Notes under the pieces: model-generated
What the model was told of the DNA's origin: nothing
The model's input: only the letters and a program-made list of their open reading frames with translations
The model's database searches: none
Position numbers and translations under genes: made by a program
Assembly (NCBI RefSeq): GCF_000155975.1
Contig: NZ_GG730299.1
Location: 2,493,740 to 2,557,739 of the forward strand
DNA: 64,000 nt
Direction of reading: 5' to 3'
Source: Citrobacter youngae ATCC 29220
GTDB taxonomy: Bacteria; Pseudomonadota; Gammaproteobacteria; Enterobacterales; Enterobacteriaceae
Part shown: positions 41,178-50,941 of the stretch, in pieces
How the letters are laid out: every line of letters starts with the position of its first letter
Numbering within the stretch: the first letter of the stretch is position 1

Positions 41178-43268
41178 TCAGAATTTCCAGGATACGCTGC
41201 CGACAATACTGCGTTCGGCGCCGAAGTAGCAGTAGGAGAGCGAATTACAGGCCGCAACGTAGCGCTTGTCTGTCAGGTTGTTGACGTTCACCTGCGCGCT
41301 CAACCCCTTAATACCAATTTTCGTTAAGTCGTAGCCAATTACCATATCCACCAACGTATAGGATGGCAGGGTGTGCGTATTCAGACGATCGCTGGTGATT
41401 CCGTTGACATAACGCACGCCCGAGCCGAGCGTCAGGCCATCCAGCGGACCGCTTTTCACATCGTAGCTCAGCCAGGTACTGGCCTGATTACGCGGTGCGT
41501 ACACGGCACGCTTACCCTGCTCCTCCGGACTGCTTTTCTTGTAGCGGATGTCGGTGTAGGTATACGCCGCCTGCAGGCGGAAGCTATCCGTCAGTTGACT
41601 AATCGCCTCCAGCTCCACCCCTTCAGATTCAATTTCCCCAATCGAGCGGTACGGATCGGTCGGTTCTTCTTTGGTGGCGATATTGGTTTGATTAATGCGG
41701 AACACCGACGCGCTAAACTGGCTGTTGAGCCCTTCCGGCTCATATTTCAGCCCCGCTTCCCACTGCTTGCCTTTCATCGGATCCAGCAGATTGCCATTTT
41801 CGTCGGCAAAGCTGGTCGGCGTAAAGGCGGTGGAATAACTCACGTACGGCGCAAAGCCGTTATCGAACAAATAGAGCAGCGCCGCGCGGGTGCTGACGTT
41901 GTCTTTATTCAGATCGCTGCGGGTATCGTTGATCTTATCAATGTTAGAAACGCTGACCCGATCGTAGCGACCGCCGAGCGTGATACGCCAGCGATCCCAT
42001 GACATTTGATCCTGCAAATAGTAGCCCGTTTGACGCAGCTTGTGCTTCTCACGCGCATACATGTCGATGTAGTCCGGCTTCGCGCCATACACCGGATTAA
42101 AAGCGTCGATCGGCGGGAATGCGCCGTAGTAGCCGGTGGTATTGTTGCTGCGATCCTGATAATCAATGCCCACCAGCAGGCGGTGGTTGACCTGCCAGGT
42201 ATCAAAGCTGCCGTCGAGCTGGTTATCCAGCGTAATTGCCGACATGTTTTCATCAGAGCCGGAATAGCCGCGATTAAGCTCGGTTTCGTTCAGCCAGCCC
42301 GCCGCATATACCTGGTTCAGCTCAACGTCGGTATGCAGGTAGCGCAGCTTTTGCCGCACCGACCAGCCATTGTCAAACAGGTGCTCAATATTGTAGCCCA
42401 CCATATTTTCACGGCGGTCGTATTTGTCGTAATCATCCTCGCCTTCATAAAAGGTGTTAGAGATCTTTTGCCCGTAATGCGGAACCACGGTGCCATCATA
42501 GGGCAGACCGGAGTGGCTGCCGCCTTCCGGATCGCGATGCAGATAGGCCATCAGATCCAAACGCGTCTGGTCGGTGATGCGCCAGGTCAGGCTGGGCATC
42601 AGCGCGTAACGTTCCTCCTTCAATGGCCCAAACTGCGAGTCCGCGTAACGCGTCATCCCGCTCAAACGTGCCGCGACGCGATCGTTATCATCCAGCGCCC
42701 CGGTGACGTCAAACGCCGCGCCGCGCTGGTTATTGTTTCCGGCAAACAGCTTCACTTCGCCACCCGCATCAAACGACGGCTTACGCGACGTCAGCGCCAC
42801 AATACCGCCCGGAGAGGAACGGCCATACAGCACGGAAGCCGGGCCGCGCACCACTTCGATATCTTCGAGGAACCACGGGTCAACCACCAGCGAACTGTGT
42901 GAGTTGGTGTCGCCCATCATCTTCAGGCCATCAAGATAAACGTTGTCCAGGCTACCATCGGAGAAGCCGCGCAGCACGATATAGTCAAAGCGGTTGGAAG
43001 CGCCAATCTGATTGCTGTATACCCCCGGCGTATAGCTGACGGCCTGACGCACGCTGGTTGCGCCCTGCTCTTCAAACTGTTCACGGGTAATGATGGATAC
43101 CGATTGCGGCGTTTCAATATCCGGCGTGGCAAGCTTAGTGGCCCCGCTCTGCATTTGCGAGGTGACAACCACCGTATCGTTTTTTGTTGTTTCCTGCGCC
43201 AGCAGAGGAAAAGCCACGCTGCCGGTCACCCATCCCACCAGCAGCGCCAACCGAGTCTTCGTGAACAT
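41178..43268 (-). CDS. foxA: FoxA-like TonB-dependent hydroxamate siderophore receptor
   Basis: Outer-membrane receptor of 696 residues. A signal peptide (MFTKTRLALLVGWVTGSVAF, cut near AQ) is followed by the TonB box DTVVVTS, a plug domain with TPQSVSIITREQFEEQG and RGPASVLYGRSSPGGIV, and a 22-strand barrel ending GAERSIVGSVSWKF. It belongs to the FhuA/FoxA group. A Cys pair near the end (VAACNSLSYCYFGAERS) is typical. I call it FoxA (ferrioxamine) because Salmonella foxA also lies near yahN and prp; the ligand is not proven. Start 43268 has GGAG upstream; the long upstream extension is rejected. A weak Fur-like AT-rich site lies near 43290-43312. Confidence 0.85.
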   Translation of the reverse strand: MFTKTRLALLVGWVTGSVAFPLLAQETTKNDTVVVTSQMQSGATKLATPDIETPQSVSIITREQFEEQGATSVRQAVSYTPGVYSNQIGASNRFDYIVLRGFSDGSLDNVYLDGLKMMGDTNSHSSLVVDPWFLEDIEVVRGPASVLYGRSSPGGIVALTSRKPSFDAGGEVKLFAGNNNQRGAAFDVTGALDDNDRVAARLSGMTRYADSQFGPLKEERYALMPSLTWRITDQTRLDLMAYLHRDPEGGSHSGLPYDGTVVPHYGQKISNTFYEGEDDYDKYDRRENMVGYNIEHLFDNGWSVRQKLRYLHTDVELNQVYAAGWLNETELNRGYSGSDENMSAITLDNQLDGSFDTWQVNHRLLVGIDYQDRSNNTTGYYGAFPPIDAFNPVYGAKPDYIDMYAREKHKLRQTGYYLQDQMSWDRWRITLGGRYDRVSVSNIDKINDTRSDLNKDNVSTRAALLYLFDNGFAPYVSYSTAFTPTSFADENGNLLDPMKGKQWEAGLKYEPEGLNSQFSASVFRINQTNIATKEEPTDPYRSIGEIESEGVELEAISQLTDSFRLQAAYTYTDIRYKKSSPEEQGKRAVYAPRNQASTWLSYDVKSGPLDGLTLGSGVRYVNGITSDRLNTHTLPSYTLVDMVIGYDLTKIGIKGLSAQVNVNNLTDKRYVAACNSLSYCYFGAERSIVGSVSWKF

Positions 43269-43407
43269 GCGTATCTCCAAAGGCATTTCTAATTGTAAGT
43301 GAGAATTATTACCTTTTTGCTGACAGAGATAGCTATGCCGGACGCCAGATTGCCTATGCGCAGTGCCAAATTGTCGGTCAGCAACGTGCGCAAAACGCAA
43401 AAATGGA

Positions 43408-44391
43408 TTAGCAAAGCTTGAGCATATCGCCTGGCGAAAAACCGTAACGACGACGAAAAGCGGTAGAGAAGTTGGTGGCGTGCTGATAACCCGACATCCA
43501 GGCAGCCTGCTGTACGCTGTGTCCTGCCAGTAAATAACCGCGCGCACGTTCCAGACGACAGTCGCGCAGGTAATCGAAGACCGGGCAGCCGTAGGCTGCA
43601 CGAAACTTACTGCGCAAACTGCTGGGACTCATTGCCGCACGTTGTGCCAGTTCATTGAGCGTGTGGTCATGCTCGGGATTCTGTTCCAACAGGCGACGCA
43701 CGATCTCCAGCCGCTGCTGTTCACCGCTGGCCGCAAGGCGTTTGCCGCTCTCGACCTGACACACGCTGAGACCGTGCCCGAACAGTTGTAATATCAGCCC
43801 TTCCAGCATCAGTTGACGAGAAACATTGCTGAGCGCGCCCTGCTGCGCGTACTCCAGGCCGCTGAGTAAAAATCCCGGTACTTGCCAGATAAGCGTCGGC
43901 GTCTGGCATCTTTCCCACTCCCGCATCAATGATTCGAGCAACCCTGTGCGCCATGCGCCGTCGGGATACAGGCCAAGGGATAGCGTGCGGAGTTTACGGT
44001 CAGCATGGTGACGAGCGCACATCGTCTGGTGCTCACTCAGACGTGAGCTAAATGCCATACCGGAACGCACCACATGCTCCTGCCCGTTGAGCGTCAAAAT
44101 GACACAACCGTCCAGCACCACCAGCATATACAGGGGGCTGCTGTGGCGGGAGGTGGTTTCGTAGGGTTGCAGGACCTGGACATCAGAGTGCGTCACGCAC
44201 ATCCCGCAGGGGAGCGTCATCTCCTCAATTTCCCCCTGCAGCACGGGACTGCATGACGGCAAATCCGCCTTCTGCGCCAGCAGAGGAAAGCGGTAATCAA
44301 TCCCGTAACGTTCACCAAAATCCATAAACTCGCTGACGGAGAAAATACGGGCTACGCGTCCGGACGCATTCAGGGGTGTGGTGTTGTTCAT
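43408..44391 (-). CDS. AraC-family regulator (PchR-like), probable foxA regulator
   Basis: A regulator of 327 residues. The C-terminal 100 residues contain the AraC DNA-binding domain (LNELAQRAAMSPSSLRSKFR and YGFSPGDMLKL). The N-terminal part resembles PchR-type siderophore regulators that sense ferri-siderophore. It lies directly upstream of foxA on the same strand and has a strong Fur-like box upstream, so iron-limited, siderophore-induced control of foxA is the likely role. Confidence 0.85.
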   Translation of the reverse strand: MNNTTPLNASGRVARIFSVSEFMDFGERYGIDYRFPLLAQKADLPSCSPVLQGEIEEMTLPCGMCVTHSDVQVLQPYETTSRHSSPLYMLVVLDGCVILTLNGQEHVVRSGMAFSSRLSEHQTMCARHHADRKLRTLSLGLYPDGAWRTGLLESLMREWERCQTPTLIWQVPGFLLSGLEYAQQGALSNVSRQLMLEGLILQLFGHGLSVCQVESGKRLAASGEQQRLEIVRRLLEQNPEHDHTLNELAQRAAMSPSSLRSKFRAAYGCPVFDYLRDCRLERARGYLLAGHSVQQAAWMSGYQHATNFSTAFRRRYGFSPGDMLKLC

Positions 44392-44468
44392 GCTGTCTTC
44401 TGCACAGGAAATGGGATTAACCGTTTATGACTGACACAACATTACCATTCCCCGCGCAGCACAACAAT

Positions 44469-44487
44469 AATAATGAGAATTATTATC
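44469..44487. promoter_or_regulatory. Fur box upstream of the AraC-type regulator
   Basis: AATAATGAGAATTATTATC matches 16 of 19 positions of the Fur consensus GATAATGATAATCATTATC. It lies about 80 bp upstream of the regulator start and downstream (3') of the chemoreceptor gene on the same strand. Confidence 0.8.
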
Positions 44488-44566
44488 AATAATAATGAAT
44501 GGCGCACTCTCCCTGCAGCCAGCCACCTCATCGGACTAAATTGACAGTTGATGAGAGGGGCTTGTT

Positions 44567-46150
44567 CTACTGGTTATGCTGTATACCTTGCTGCGGATCT
44601 TCTTCTATCTGAAACACCGCCACGGCCTGGGATAGCATGGCCGACTGCTCTTCCACACTGCCTGTCGTGGCGGCGATTTCCTCAACCAGCGACGCGTTTT
44701 GTTGAGTGACTTGCTCCATTTGCGTTACGGCAACGCGGATCTGTTCGATGCCGCTACTCTGTTCCCCCGATGCGCCGGATATATCTTCCATGAGTATATT
44801 GATGTTGCGTATTGCCCTGGCGATATCCGCCATCATGGCGCCACTGTTTTCAGCGATCTCCACCCCTTCCTTGACGCTGATTGCCGCCTTGGCAACGAGC
44901 TCGCTGATCTCTTTCGCCGAGGCGGCGCTACGTTGGGCAAGGGTTCTGACTTCACTCGCCACAACGGCAAACCCACGTCCGGATTCACCAGCGCGCGCCG
45001 CTTCTACCGCGGCGTTTAATGCGAGAATATTGGTCTGGAAAGCAATACTATCAATGACATGGGAGATTTCATTGACGCTTTGCGCGTTGCGGCTGATCAG
45101 GTGAATTTTCTCAACCATGTCGCTCATTAAGCGCTCGCCGCGCAATGCCATTTCCGTACTTTCACTCGTCATGGCAGACGCCTGATGTGATTTATCGGTG
45201 TTATTTTTTGTTGTTACAGAGATCTGTTCCATGCTGGCCGCCGTTTCAACCACTGCCGCAGCCTGCTGCTCCGTTCTGGTTGATAAGTCTGAATTACCCG
45301 ACGCAATTTCCTGCATTCCGATATTAATAGACTCAACGCCGTCGCGAATAGTCGTAACGGTCTCCCGCAAGCCGTTTTGCATATGTTGTAAATTTAAACA
45401 CAGCAAACCTATTTCATTATTACCCGGCACCTTAACGGGATGGCTCAGATCGCCTTTACCAATCCGTGAAAAATGTTCAGACACGATATTTAATGGCTGA
45501 ATGATTGTGCGGTTTATCCAGATATTGCAGATAATAAAGATAAGAACCGTAACGGCCAGCAGCAAGGATATTTTAAGTATGGAGGTGTTAAACTGAACGT
45601 GTGTCTGGTCTACAATATTTTCACCGACCAACATGGTTGATTTGTAGTAGTTACCGATCTCACTATCAAAATTTTTCCGCGAAACCAGCAGCTCAGCGTT
45701 GGCGCTTGCGGATGTATCTACAATATTGCCGCTGGAAATAGCCTCGTTTAATTTATCTACATACTTTTGCTCAGCGTTCATCTGTTGCTCAAAGGCAGTC
45801 CTGACGATTTTACCGACTTGCGGATCGTCTGCCGTCAATCCTGGTATATTCCAAAAAATAGTGAACTGTTTTCTGGCATAGGCTATCTCATCCTGCACCT
45901 GTTTCAATGTCTGTTGGGTTTCAGCCATATTTTGCAGTTGGATATTATCAAGAATACTTCTTACTTTATAAACGGCCCCAACGACGTTATGCAGCGAATC
46001 CTGTTCCTTTACTATATTATGCAGTAAAAGCGTACTTTTTTGCGTTCCTTTGAGATCGACCAGCTCAAACCCATTAGAAAGGAACTGCATGAAGGTAAAT
46101 ACCAAAAGCAGTAATAACAGACTGGTTTTAATCCTCATATTCTTTAACAT
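44567..46150 (-). CDS. Methyl-accepting chemotaxis protein
   Basis: Chemoreceptor of 527 residues. The first transmembrane helix is about residues 8-25, a periplasmic helical sensor covers about 30-190, and the second membrane helix is about 193-213 ([20 protein letters not shown]). A HAMP domain follows ([20 protein letters not shown]). The signalling hairpin tip is canonical ([20 protein letters not shown] to [17 protein letters not shown]). There is no C-terminal NWETF-type pentapeptide; the end is GIQHNQ, so adaptation would rely on other receptors. The ligand is unknown. It lies upstream of the foxA regulator in the same direction but with its own 175-bp gap. Confidence 0.92.
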   Translation of the reverse strand: MLKNMRIKTSLLLLLLVFTFMQFLSNGFELVDLKGTQKSTLLLHNIVKEQDSLHNVVGAVYKVRSILDNIQLQNMAETQQTLKQVQDEIAYARKQFTIFWNIPGLTADDPQVGKIVRTAFEQQMNAEQKYVDKLNEAISSGNIVDTSASANAELLVSRKNFDSEIGNYYKSTMLVGENIVDQTHVQFNTSILKISLLLAVTVLIFIICNIWINRTIIQPLNIVSEHFSRIGKGDLSHPVKVPGNNEIGLLCLNLQHMQNGLRETVTTIRDGVESINIGMQEIASGNSDLSTRTEQQAAAVVETAASMEQISVTTKNNTDKSHQASAMTSESTEMALRGERLMSDMVEKIHLISRNAQSVNEISHVIDSIAFQTNILALNAAVEAARAGESGRGFAVVASEVRTLAQRSAASAKEISELVAKAAISVKEGVEIAENSGAMMADIARAIRNINILMEDISGASGEQSSGIEQIRVAVTQMEQVTQQNASLVEEIAATTGSVEEQSAMLSQAVAVFQIEEDPQQGIQHNQ

Positions 46151-46396
46151 TTACACATCTCCATAACAATTAGCCAATCATCTATGACTTAATTGTTATC
46201 GACACGCTACGTAATACCTTAACCGATAAAATGGTTAATTATCAGAAAGTGTCCCCTGCTCCCTATGGCGTAATAAATTAAGTACACAGGTGTACACACT
46301 GCGGTAAACCGCCGTTTTTTTACCATGATGAATTAAAGTCTAAAAAACCAACATTAATGTTATTTATGGATTGAGAAATAACAAGCATGTTAAAAG

Positions 46397-46645
46397 TCAG
46401 AGGATGTAGACGGTCACTTTTTCCTGACGATCTGCCGGTACCCGTACCCATGACATTGAATCAACGGCAATTGTCGCCATTTCATTTTCTAACCGGAGCA
46501 AAGGCGTGCTGCTATCTGGCGCAGAAGAACTTTCGCCAATCTCGAGAATGCCCCGAAAAGATATAGATAAATTGTCAGCGGTATCAGACAACCTAATCCA
46601 TTCGGTCGCGATCTCTAACTTTTGCTTTAACAATTCTCTGTTCAT
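46397..46645 (-). CDS. Small protein of unknown function
   Basis: A protein of 82 residues (MNRELLKQKLEIATEWIRLS ... RQEKVTVYIL) with no signal peptide or recognised domain. It starts 15 bp after the DUF2913 gene on the same strand and has a similarly low GC content, so the two are likely cotranscribed. Confidence 0.6.
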   Translation of the reverse strand: MNRELLKQKLEIATEWIRLSDTADNLSISFRGILEIGESSSAPDSSTPLLRLENEMATIAVDSMSWVRVPADRQEKVTVYIL

Positions 46646-46660
46646 AACTTGTTCTAATCA

Positions 46661-47290
46661 TTACTTATCAGTAAGAAACTGGAAGTGATGAAATTCGTTT
46701 GAAATGTCTTTCACAAATTCAACCGGGAGGTTGTGTTGGATGAAGGTTAATTTTGCAAAATCAACATCGCCATGCGCCCGAATGCAGAACGGTTTGACAA
46801 TCTCCCCCTGGACACCAAAGCATTCCTGAAGTCGGGTGTCGTCCATAAAAATAAAATTGCCTTTTCTTACTTTAATATTATCATGCAGGTCGCGCCACTT
46901 CTCTGGCGTGAGTAGAAAGCTCTCCCATCCATTATTCCTCAACATTTCAATCGCGTGGGTGAATTTAAAATAGTTATTTTGCATTGTCACATCACCACTC
47001 GACGTGGCGTACAAATATTCTATTTTAAATTTTAGCTGTGCGTTAAGGCTTTTTTTCTTGCCTTCATCAATTAGCCATTGAAGCTCATTAACGATACTTC
47101 GGGAGAAAAGCTTTCTTTTTTTAGCAACTGCCAGCCAATGCATAATAAAAATATGCTCTGACATTTTAGAGTGGATCTTATGATCCTGTATTGCGATACC
47201 AATTGCGACTAATGCACTCCAGGTAAACGCTTCCAGGTCATCCTGATAACGATGCCTCAACTTACTCACTTCGCCTAAATTTTTTACCAC
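46661..47290 (-). CDS. DUF2913-like protein
   Basis: A protein of 209 residues without signal peptide or membrane helix. The pattern FTWSALVAIGIAIQDHKIHS, EHIFIMHWLAVAKKRKLFSR and LKFKIEYLYATSSGDVTMQN resembles the DUF2913 family of enterobacteria. No function is known to me. The gene is distinctly AT-rich compared with mhp or prp, which suggests transfer from another source. The small gene 46397-46645 follows closely. Confidence 0.68.
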   Translation of the reverse strand: MVKNLGEVSKLRHRYQDDLEAFTWSALVAIGIAIQDHKIHSKMSEHIFIMHWLAVAKKRKLFSRSIVNELQWLIDEGKKKSLNAQLKFKIEYLYATSSGDVTMQNNYFKFTHAIEMLRNNGWESFLLTPEKWRDLHDNIKVRKGNFIFMDDTRLQECFGVQGEIVKPFCIRAHGDVDFAKLTFIQHNLPVEFVKDISNEFHHFQFLTDK

Positions 47291-47537
47291 TTAAAACCCA
47301 CCCAGAAAATCATTATTGTATTCAATCAGGTACTATCAATTTAAAAACCTACTACAACTAAAATCAGCATAATATGATCCAGATTAATTTATCTCGATGT
47401 AAAAACAGAGGCGTGAAACACATTATTTTTATTAATCATTGATAGATACAAGGTTGACCGTAAATAATAAGAATAACTCGATAAAGATAAAAACTAATAA
47501 TTATCAGCAGTTATCAATCCAACACAGTATCAAACCA

Positions 47538-47571
47538 GCAAACCTCCAGATTCAATGAATCGGAGGTTTGC
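47538..47571 (-). terminator. Hairpin after the DcuC-type gene
   Basis: GCAAACCTCC (47538-47547) and GGAGGTTTGC (47562-47571) form a 10-bp stem with an inner GATTC/GAATC pairing. It starts 16 bp after the transporter stop codon. The T run is weak. Confidence 0.6.
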
Positions 47572-47586
47572 CTGCGCCTGGCATTG

Positions 47587-48948
47587 CTAGTAGAAAATAC
47601 CGATGATCAGAGTATGAGTAACAAAGCCGACAATCAACGGTACGGCGGTGCGTTTAACCACATCGAAAGGGGTTATTTTCGCCCCGCTGGAAACGGCAAT
47701 CACCACGCCAGACACCGGTGAAATGGCCCGTCCCATATGCGATGCCTGCTGCATCGGCAAAATCATAGCAACGGCGTTAGCTCCCATACTGGCTGCGATT
47801 TGCGGGATAAGCTCAACGAAAGCAAGGAATGGCGCATTCCCCGAGCCCATAATGATAGCCGCGGCAAGCGTCACCAGCGCAAACACCACCGCCATGGCAA
47901 ATGGCGGTAATCCCACGTGTTCGGCCATCAGAATTAATTGGTCTATCGCACCAATGACTTTAATACCATGGGCAAAAACACCTGCCGCAACCAACAGTCC
48001 CACCACACCGGTAAAGGCGGCGCCCATCCCTTTCAGAAAATGGCTAAACCCTTCGCACACGGCCTTTAAATCACGCACCCGTAGCCATTCAATCAGCATA
48101 CAAATAGCCATTGAAATGAGCACAATGGTAATGATATTCAGGTTAATGCCTTTAACGAACATTTCGGAGGAGGCCACTGCCATCAGTATCGGGAGCATGG
48201 GAAGCAGCGCATAACACGCTGGCGCAGTGCCTGAGTCAGTCACCTCGGCGCTACCGATTTCCCGTGGTAAGGTCCCTGCTTTGCGGTCGCAATACCGCTG
48301 CCAGAAAAAATGGCAGACTCCCACAACCAGAACGGTTGCCAGAGCAGCCGGTCCCTGGTGGTAGACCACGTATTCCACCACATCCATATTGACCGCTTTC
48401 GATCCCCTGATAGCATCGATTGCCGTTGGGGTGTACGCCACGCCCAGCGAAGTGGCAATGACCCCGGCAGCAGAGGCAGCGGAAAGCCCTAAGCCCAGCA
48501 TAATGGGGAACATTGTTCCCATCAGCAGCACCGCGAGTCCAGTGGCGGAAGGAATAGCTAACTGCAGGAGACTGGCGAGCAGGTACGAGAAAAAAAGCAG
48601 AATATAGGGCGAGCGCAGCGCACGTAGGGGCTTTGTCACGACTCGCACCACCGCCTCATTTGCGCCGATATGATCCATGTAGTGCGCAAATCCCATCAGC
48701 GCCATGATCATCAGGCCAAGATCGGCGGCTCGCGTGCTGAAGAGATCGCGCATCACCTCGAACGGATCGAGAAATGAAATGCCCGTACCAGCAACGCCTT
48801 TCGGTAATACGGAGCCCCAGCCGGTAAGCGCGGTGCAAATCATCAGCACCAAACCCGCAATAAATAGCACGGGTTCCGCACGATAACCTTTCAGGATCAG
48901 GCGAGCGACCACCACGATAACCAGCAGGGCAATTAACACCTGAATCAT
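47587..48948 (-). CDS. DcuC-family C4-dicarboxylate transporter
   Basis: An inner-membrane carrier of 453 residues with about twelve hydrophobic segments. The DcuC family blocks are visible: DLGLMIMALMGFAHYMDHIG, LAIPSATGLAVLLMGTMFPI and MGSGNAPFLAFVELIPQIAA. DcuC proteins handle succinate, fumarate or related acids, mainly without oxygen. Its start overlaps the end of the peptidase T gene by four bases, so it is translationally coupled to a peptidase. That suggests the real substrate may come from peptide breakdown, such as aspartate or another acidic product. Confidence 0.85.
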   Translation of the reverse strand: MIQVLIALLVIVVVARLILKGYRAEPVLFIAGLVLMICTALTGWGSVLPKGVAGTGISFLDPFEVMRDLFSTRAADLGLMIMALMGFAHYMDHIGANEAVVRVVTKPLRALRSPYILLFFSYLLASLLQLAIPSATGLAVLLMGTMFPIMLGLGLSAASAAGVIATSLGVAYTPTAIDAIRGSKAVNMDVVEYVVYHQGPAALATVLVVGVCHFFWQRYCDRKAGTLPREIGSAEVTDSGTAPACYALLPMLPILMAVASSEMFVKGINLNIITIVLISMAICMLIEWLRVRDLKAVCEGFSHFLKGMGAAFTGVVGLLVAAGVFAHGIKVIGAIDQLILMAEHVGLPPFAMAVVFALVTLAAAIIMGSGNAPFLAFVELIPQIAASMGANAVAMILPMQQASHMGRAISPVSGVVIAVSSGAKITPFDVVKRTAVPLIVGFVTHTLIIGIFY

Positions 48949-50201
48949 GACTGAGCTCTCCCCTGCGTGAACTCAGCAAAGGTTTCCTCAATGACCGCCA
49001 CCACAACATCGCTGGCGGCCCGCAGTGAACGCACCGGCAGATATTCATAAATGGAATGAAAGTTATGGGCGCCGGTAAAAATATTCGGGCAGGGCAATCC
49101 TTTCTGCGATAAAACCGCACCATCATATCCACCGCGCATGGCGACAGGCGCCGGAGTAATCCCACATTTTTGATAAGCGCGTAACGCAATATCAATCGGG
49201 TAGTGAGCATCACCCTGCAAACTATTAGACACGTTCGCATAGCGATCGGTTAAATGGCAGACCACGCTATTTTCACCCCATAGTGCGCAGGTACTGACGG
49301 CAAGCTGACGGATAAATGCCATACGCGCCTTATAGCCTTCTTCAGTGAAGTCGCGGATGTCCAGCTTAAGCACCGTGCGGGCGCTGTTGCCCTGCAGCTG
49401 CTTAACCCAGTAATAGCCTTCGCGCCCTTGCGTATATTCAGGTGCTTCGCCGCCGGGCAGCATCGCAATGAACTTATGCGCCATCAGCAGCGAGTTCTTC
49501 AGCTTACCTTTGGCGGACATGGGATGCGCAGACTGGCCGGTAAAGATGATTTCCGCATCGCCCGCATTCCAGTTCTCATAAACAAACTCCCCGATACCGC
49601 AACAATCCAGGGTATACCCAAAATCAGCGCCGAAGCCAGCGACATCAAACGCTTTTGCACCGCGTAATCCCTGCTCTTCATCAGGAACAAAACCCACCTT
49701 CACTGGCCCATGTTTAATTTCCGGATGCGTCACCAGATACTGTAATGCGTTCATAATTGCGGCGATGGCTGCTTTATCATCAGCCCCTAACAGGCTGGTT
49801 CCGTCAGTGACAAGCAGATCGTCGCCAATATAATTTTTCAGTTCCGGGAATTCACTTTCACGCAGAAAAATATTCAGTTCTTTGTTCAGACACAAATCCC
49901 CACCGCTATAGTGAAGACGTTGCGCATTTGTGTCCGCAGTCTGTTCCGCACTGGTATCCAGATGTCCAAAGAATGAAACGACAGGAACCGTGTCATCGGT
50001 GTTCCCGGGAAGTGTTGCCGTCACGATGGCGGTATCTCTGACCTCAATGTTTTCCATTCCTAATGCTTCAAGTTCCGCTGCAAGCATTTTTGCCAGTGTC
50101 ATTTGACCAGCAGAAGAAGGCATTATCCCATTTGCGCCGTTTTCTCTTGAAGTCGTGGTATTAATTTTGGTGTAGTTGATAAAACGTTCAACAATATCCA
50201 T
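48945..50201 (-). CDS. Peptidase T-like aminotripeptidase
   Basis: Zinc-dependent M20 metallopeptidase of 418 residues that removes N-terminal residues from tripeptides. Metal and catalytic motifs are SFFGHLDTSAEQ, TDGTSLLGADDKAAIAAIM, VGFVPDEEQGLRGA and IFTGAHNFHSIYEYLP. The MDIVERFINYTKINTTTSRE start is typical of PepT. It is first in a two-gene operon with a DcuC-type transporter. It is likely a paralogue rather than the housekeeping pepT, because of this context. Confidence 0.85.
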   Translation of the reverse strand: MDIVERFINYTKINTTTSRENGANGIMPSSAGQMTLAKMLAAELEALGMENIEVRDTAIVTATLPGNTDDTVPVVSFFGHLDTSAEQTADTNAQRLHYSGGDLCLNKELNIFLRESEFPELKNYIGDDLLVTDGTSLLGADDKAAIAAIMNALQYLVTHPEIKHGPVKVGFVPDEEQGLRGAKAFDVAGFGADFGYTLDCCGIGEFVYENWNAGDAEIIFTGQSAHPMSAKGKLKNSLLMAHKFIAMLPGGEAPEYTQGREGYYWVKQLQGNSARTVLKLDIRDFTEEGYKARMAFIRQLAVSTCALWGENSVVCHLTDRYANVSNSLQGDAHYPIDIALRAYQKCGITPAPVAMRGGYDGAVLSQKGLPCPNIFTGAHNFHSIYEYLPVRSLRAASDVVVAVIEETFAEFTQGRAQS

Positions 50202-50289
50202 TTCAGGAGATCCTTTACTATTTTATTGACGAAATACTGTGAGAGGAGGCTCGCATACAGCGCGAGCGATATAAAACAGGGAACTGGAT

Positions 50290-50321
50290 AAAACCAGCGT
50301 TCATCCCGGAACGCTGGTTTT
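50290..50321. terminator. Bidirectional hairpin upstream of the peptidase T gene
   Basis: AAAACCAGCGTTC (50290-50302) and GAACGCTGGTTTT (50309-50321) form a perfect 13-bp stem ending in T runs on both strands. It is 88 bp upstream of the peptidase T start. On the minus strand it would act as an attenuator if the promoter lies upstream of it. Confidence 0.75.
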
Positions 50322-50841
50322 ATGAACATTACGATGTTGATTTATATAAATGAATATAAATTATGCCTGTGATAAAACGCCTTACTGATGGGTAAAATCA
50401 TACTCCCTGTCCGTGTTTACTGCTATTTCCCATGGTGTTTAGCTAACAGAAATCATAAACGGCACGCGTAAGCCTAAGAGATAATAGAAATCATTTAGAC
50501 TCCCGCCCTCTATACCGGCCTAAGATATACCATCGCTCTATTTTTTAATGAACGAATACTGTAACAGCAACATGCAACCGTTTGCATATCTCTACAAATA
50601 GCCACTTAGCGCTCTAAAATCCGTGAACAAAATCACAATTACTTCAATAGTCAAAATTTCTATCCTGCTGAAAAGATGGTAATTATAAGTAATACGATAT
50701 AATCCCCCGGTAAATAGATTCATTGTGATACTATTTCAGCACTACCTTAGTATCGATAAATAATATTTCCCCAACCATTAAATTTAAGCATTACCCAGCA
50801 TAATATTTATATATTATGGTGATTAATAAAGCTCTGCACCG

Positions 50842-50941
50842 GCAAAAAAAACCTCTCCCCTGAGAAGAGATTCAGGGCAGAGGTAATACGGGTGTTAAGG
50901 ACATAATTATAGTTTTGGTGATAACAGAAGAGCTTCTTGCG
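50842..50941 (-). ncRNA. Candidate small RNA of about 100 nt with intrinsic terminator
   Basis: On the minus strand a 12-bp stem with one mismatch (CCTCTGCCCTGA to TCAGGGGAGAGG, 50883-50852) is followed by eight T residues, a textbook terminator. About 65 bp upstream of the stem is a -10-like TATACT (50953-50948), predicting a start near 50941. No open reading frame of note lies between. The sequence does not match any enterobacterial small RNA that I can recall. A -35 is not clear. Confidence 0.5.

Noticed and set aside
40636..41327. Small frames within the tandem array
   Set aside because: They arise from repeated REP DNA and have no start signals or conservation.
43269..43601. 111-codon N-terminal extension of foxA
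   Set aside because: The true start at 43268 has a ribosome site and begins with the signal peptide.
50322..50372. Short plus-strand frame after the hairpin (MNITMLIYINEYKLCL)
   Set aside because: No ribosome site and low-complexity AT-rich DNA.
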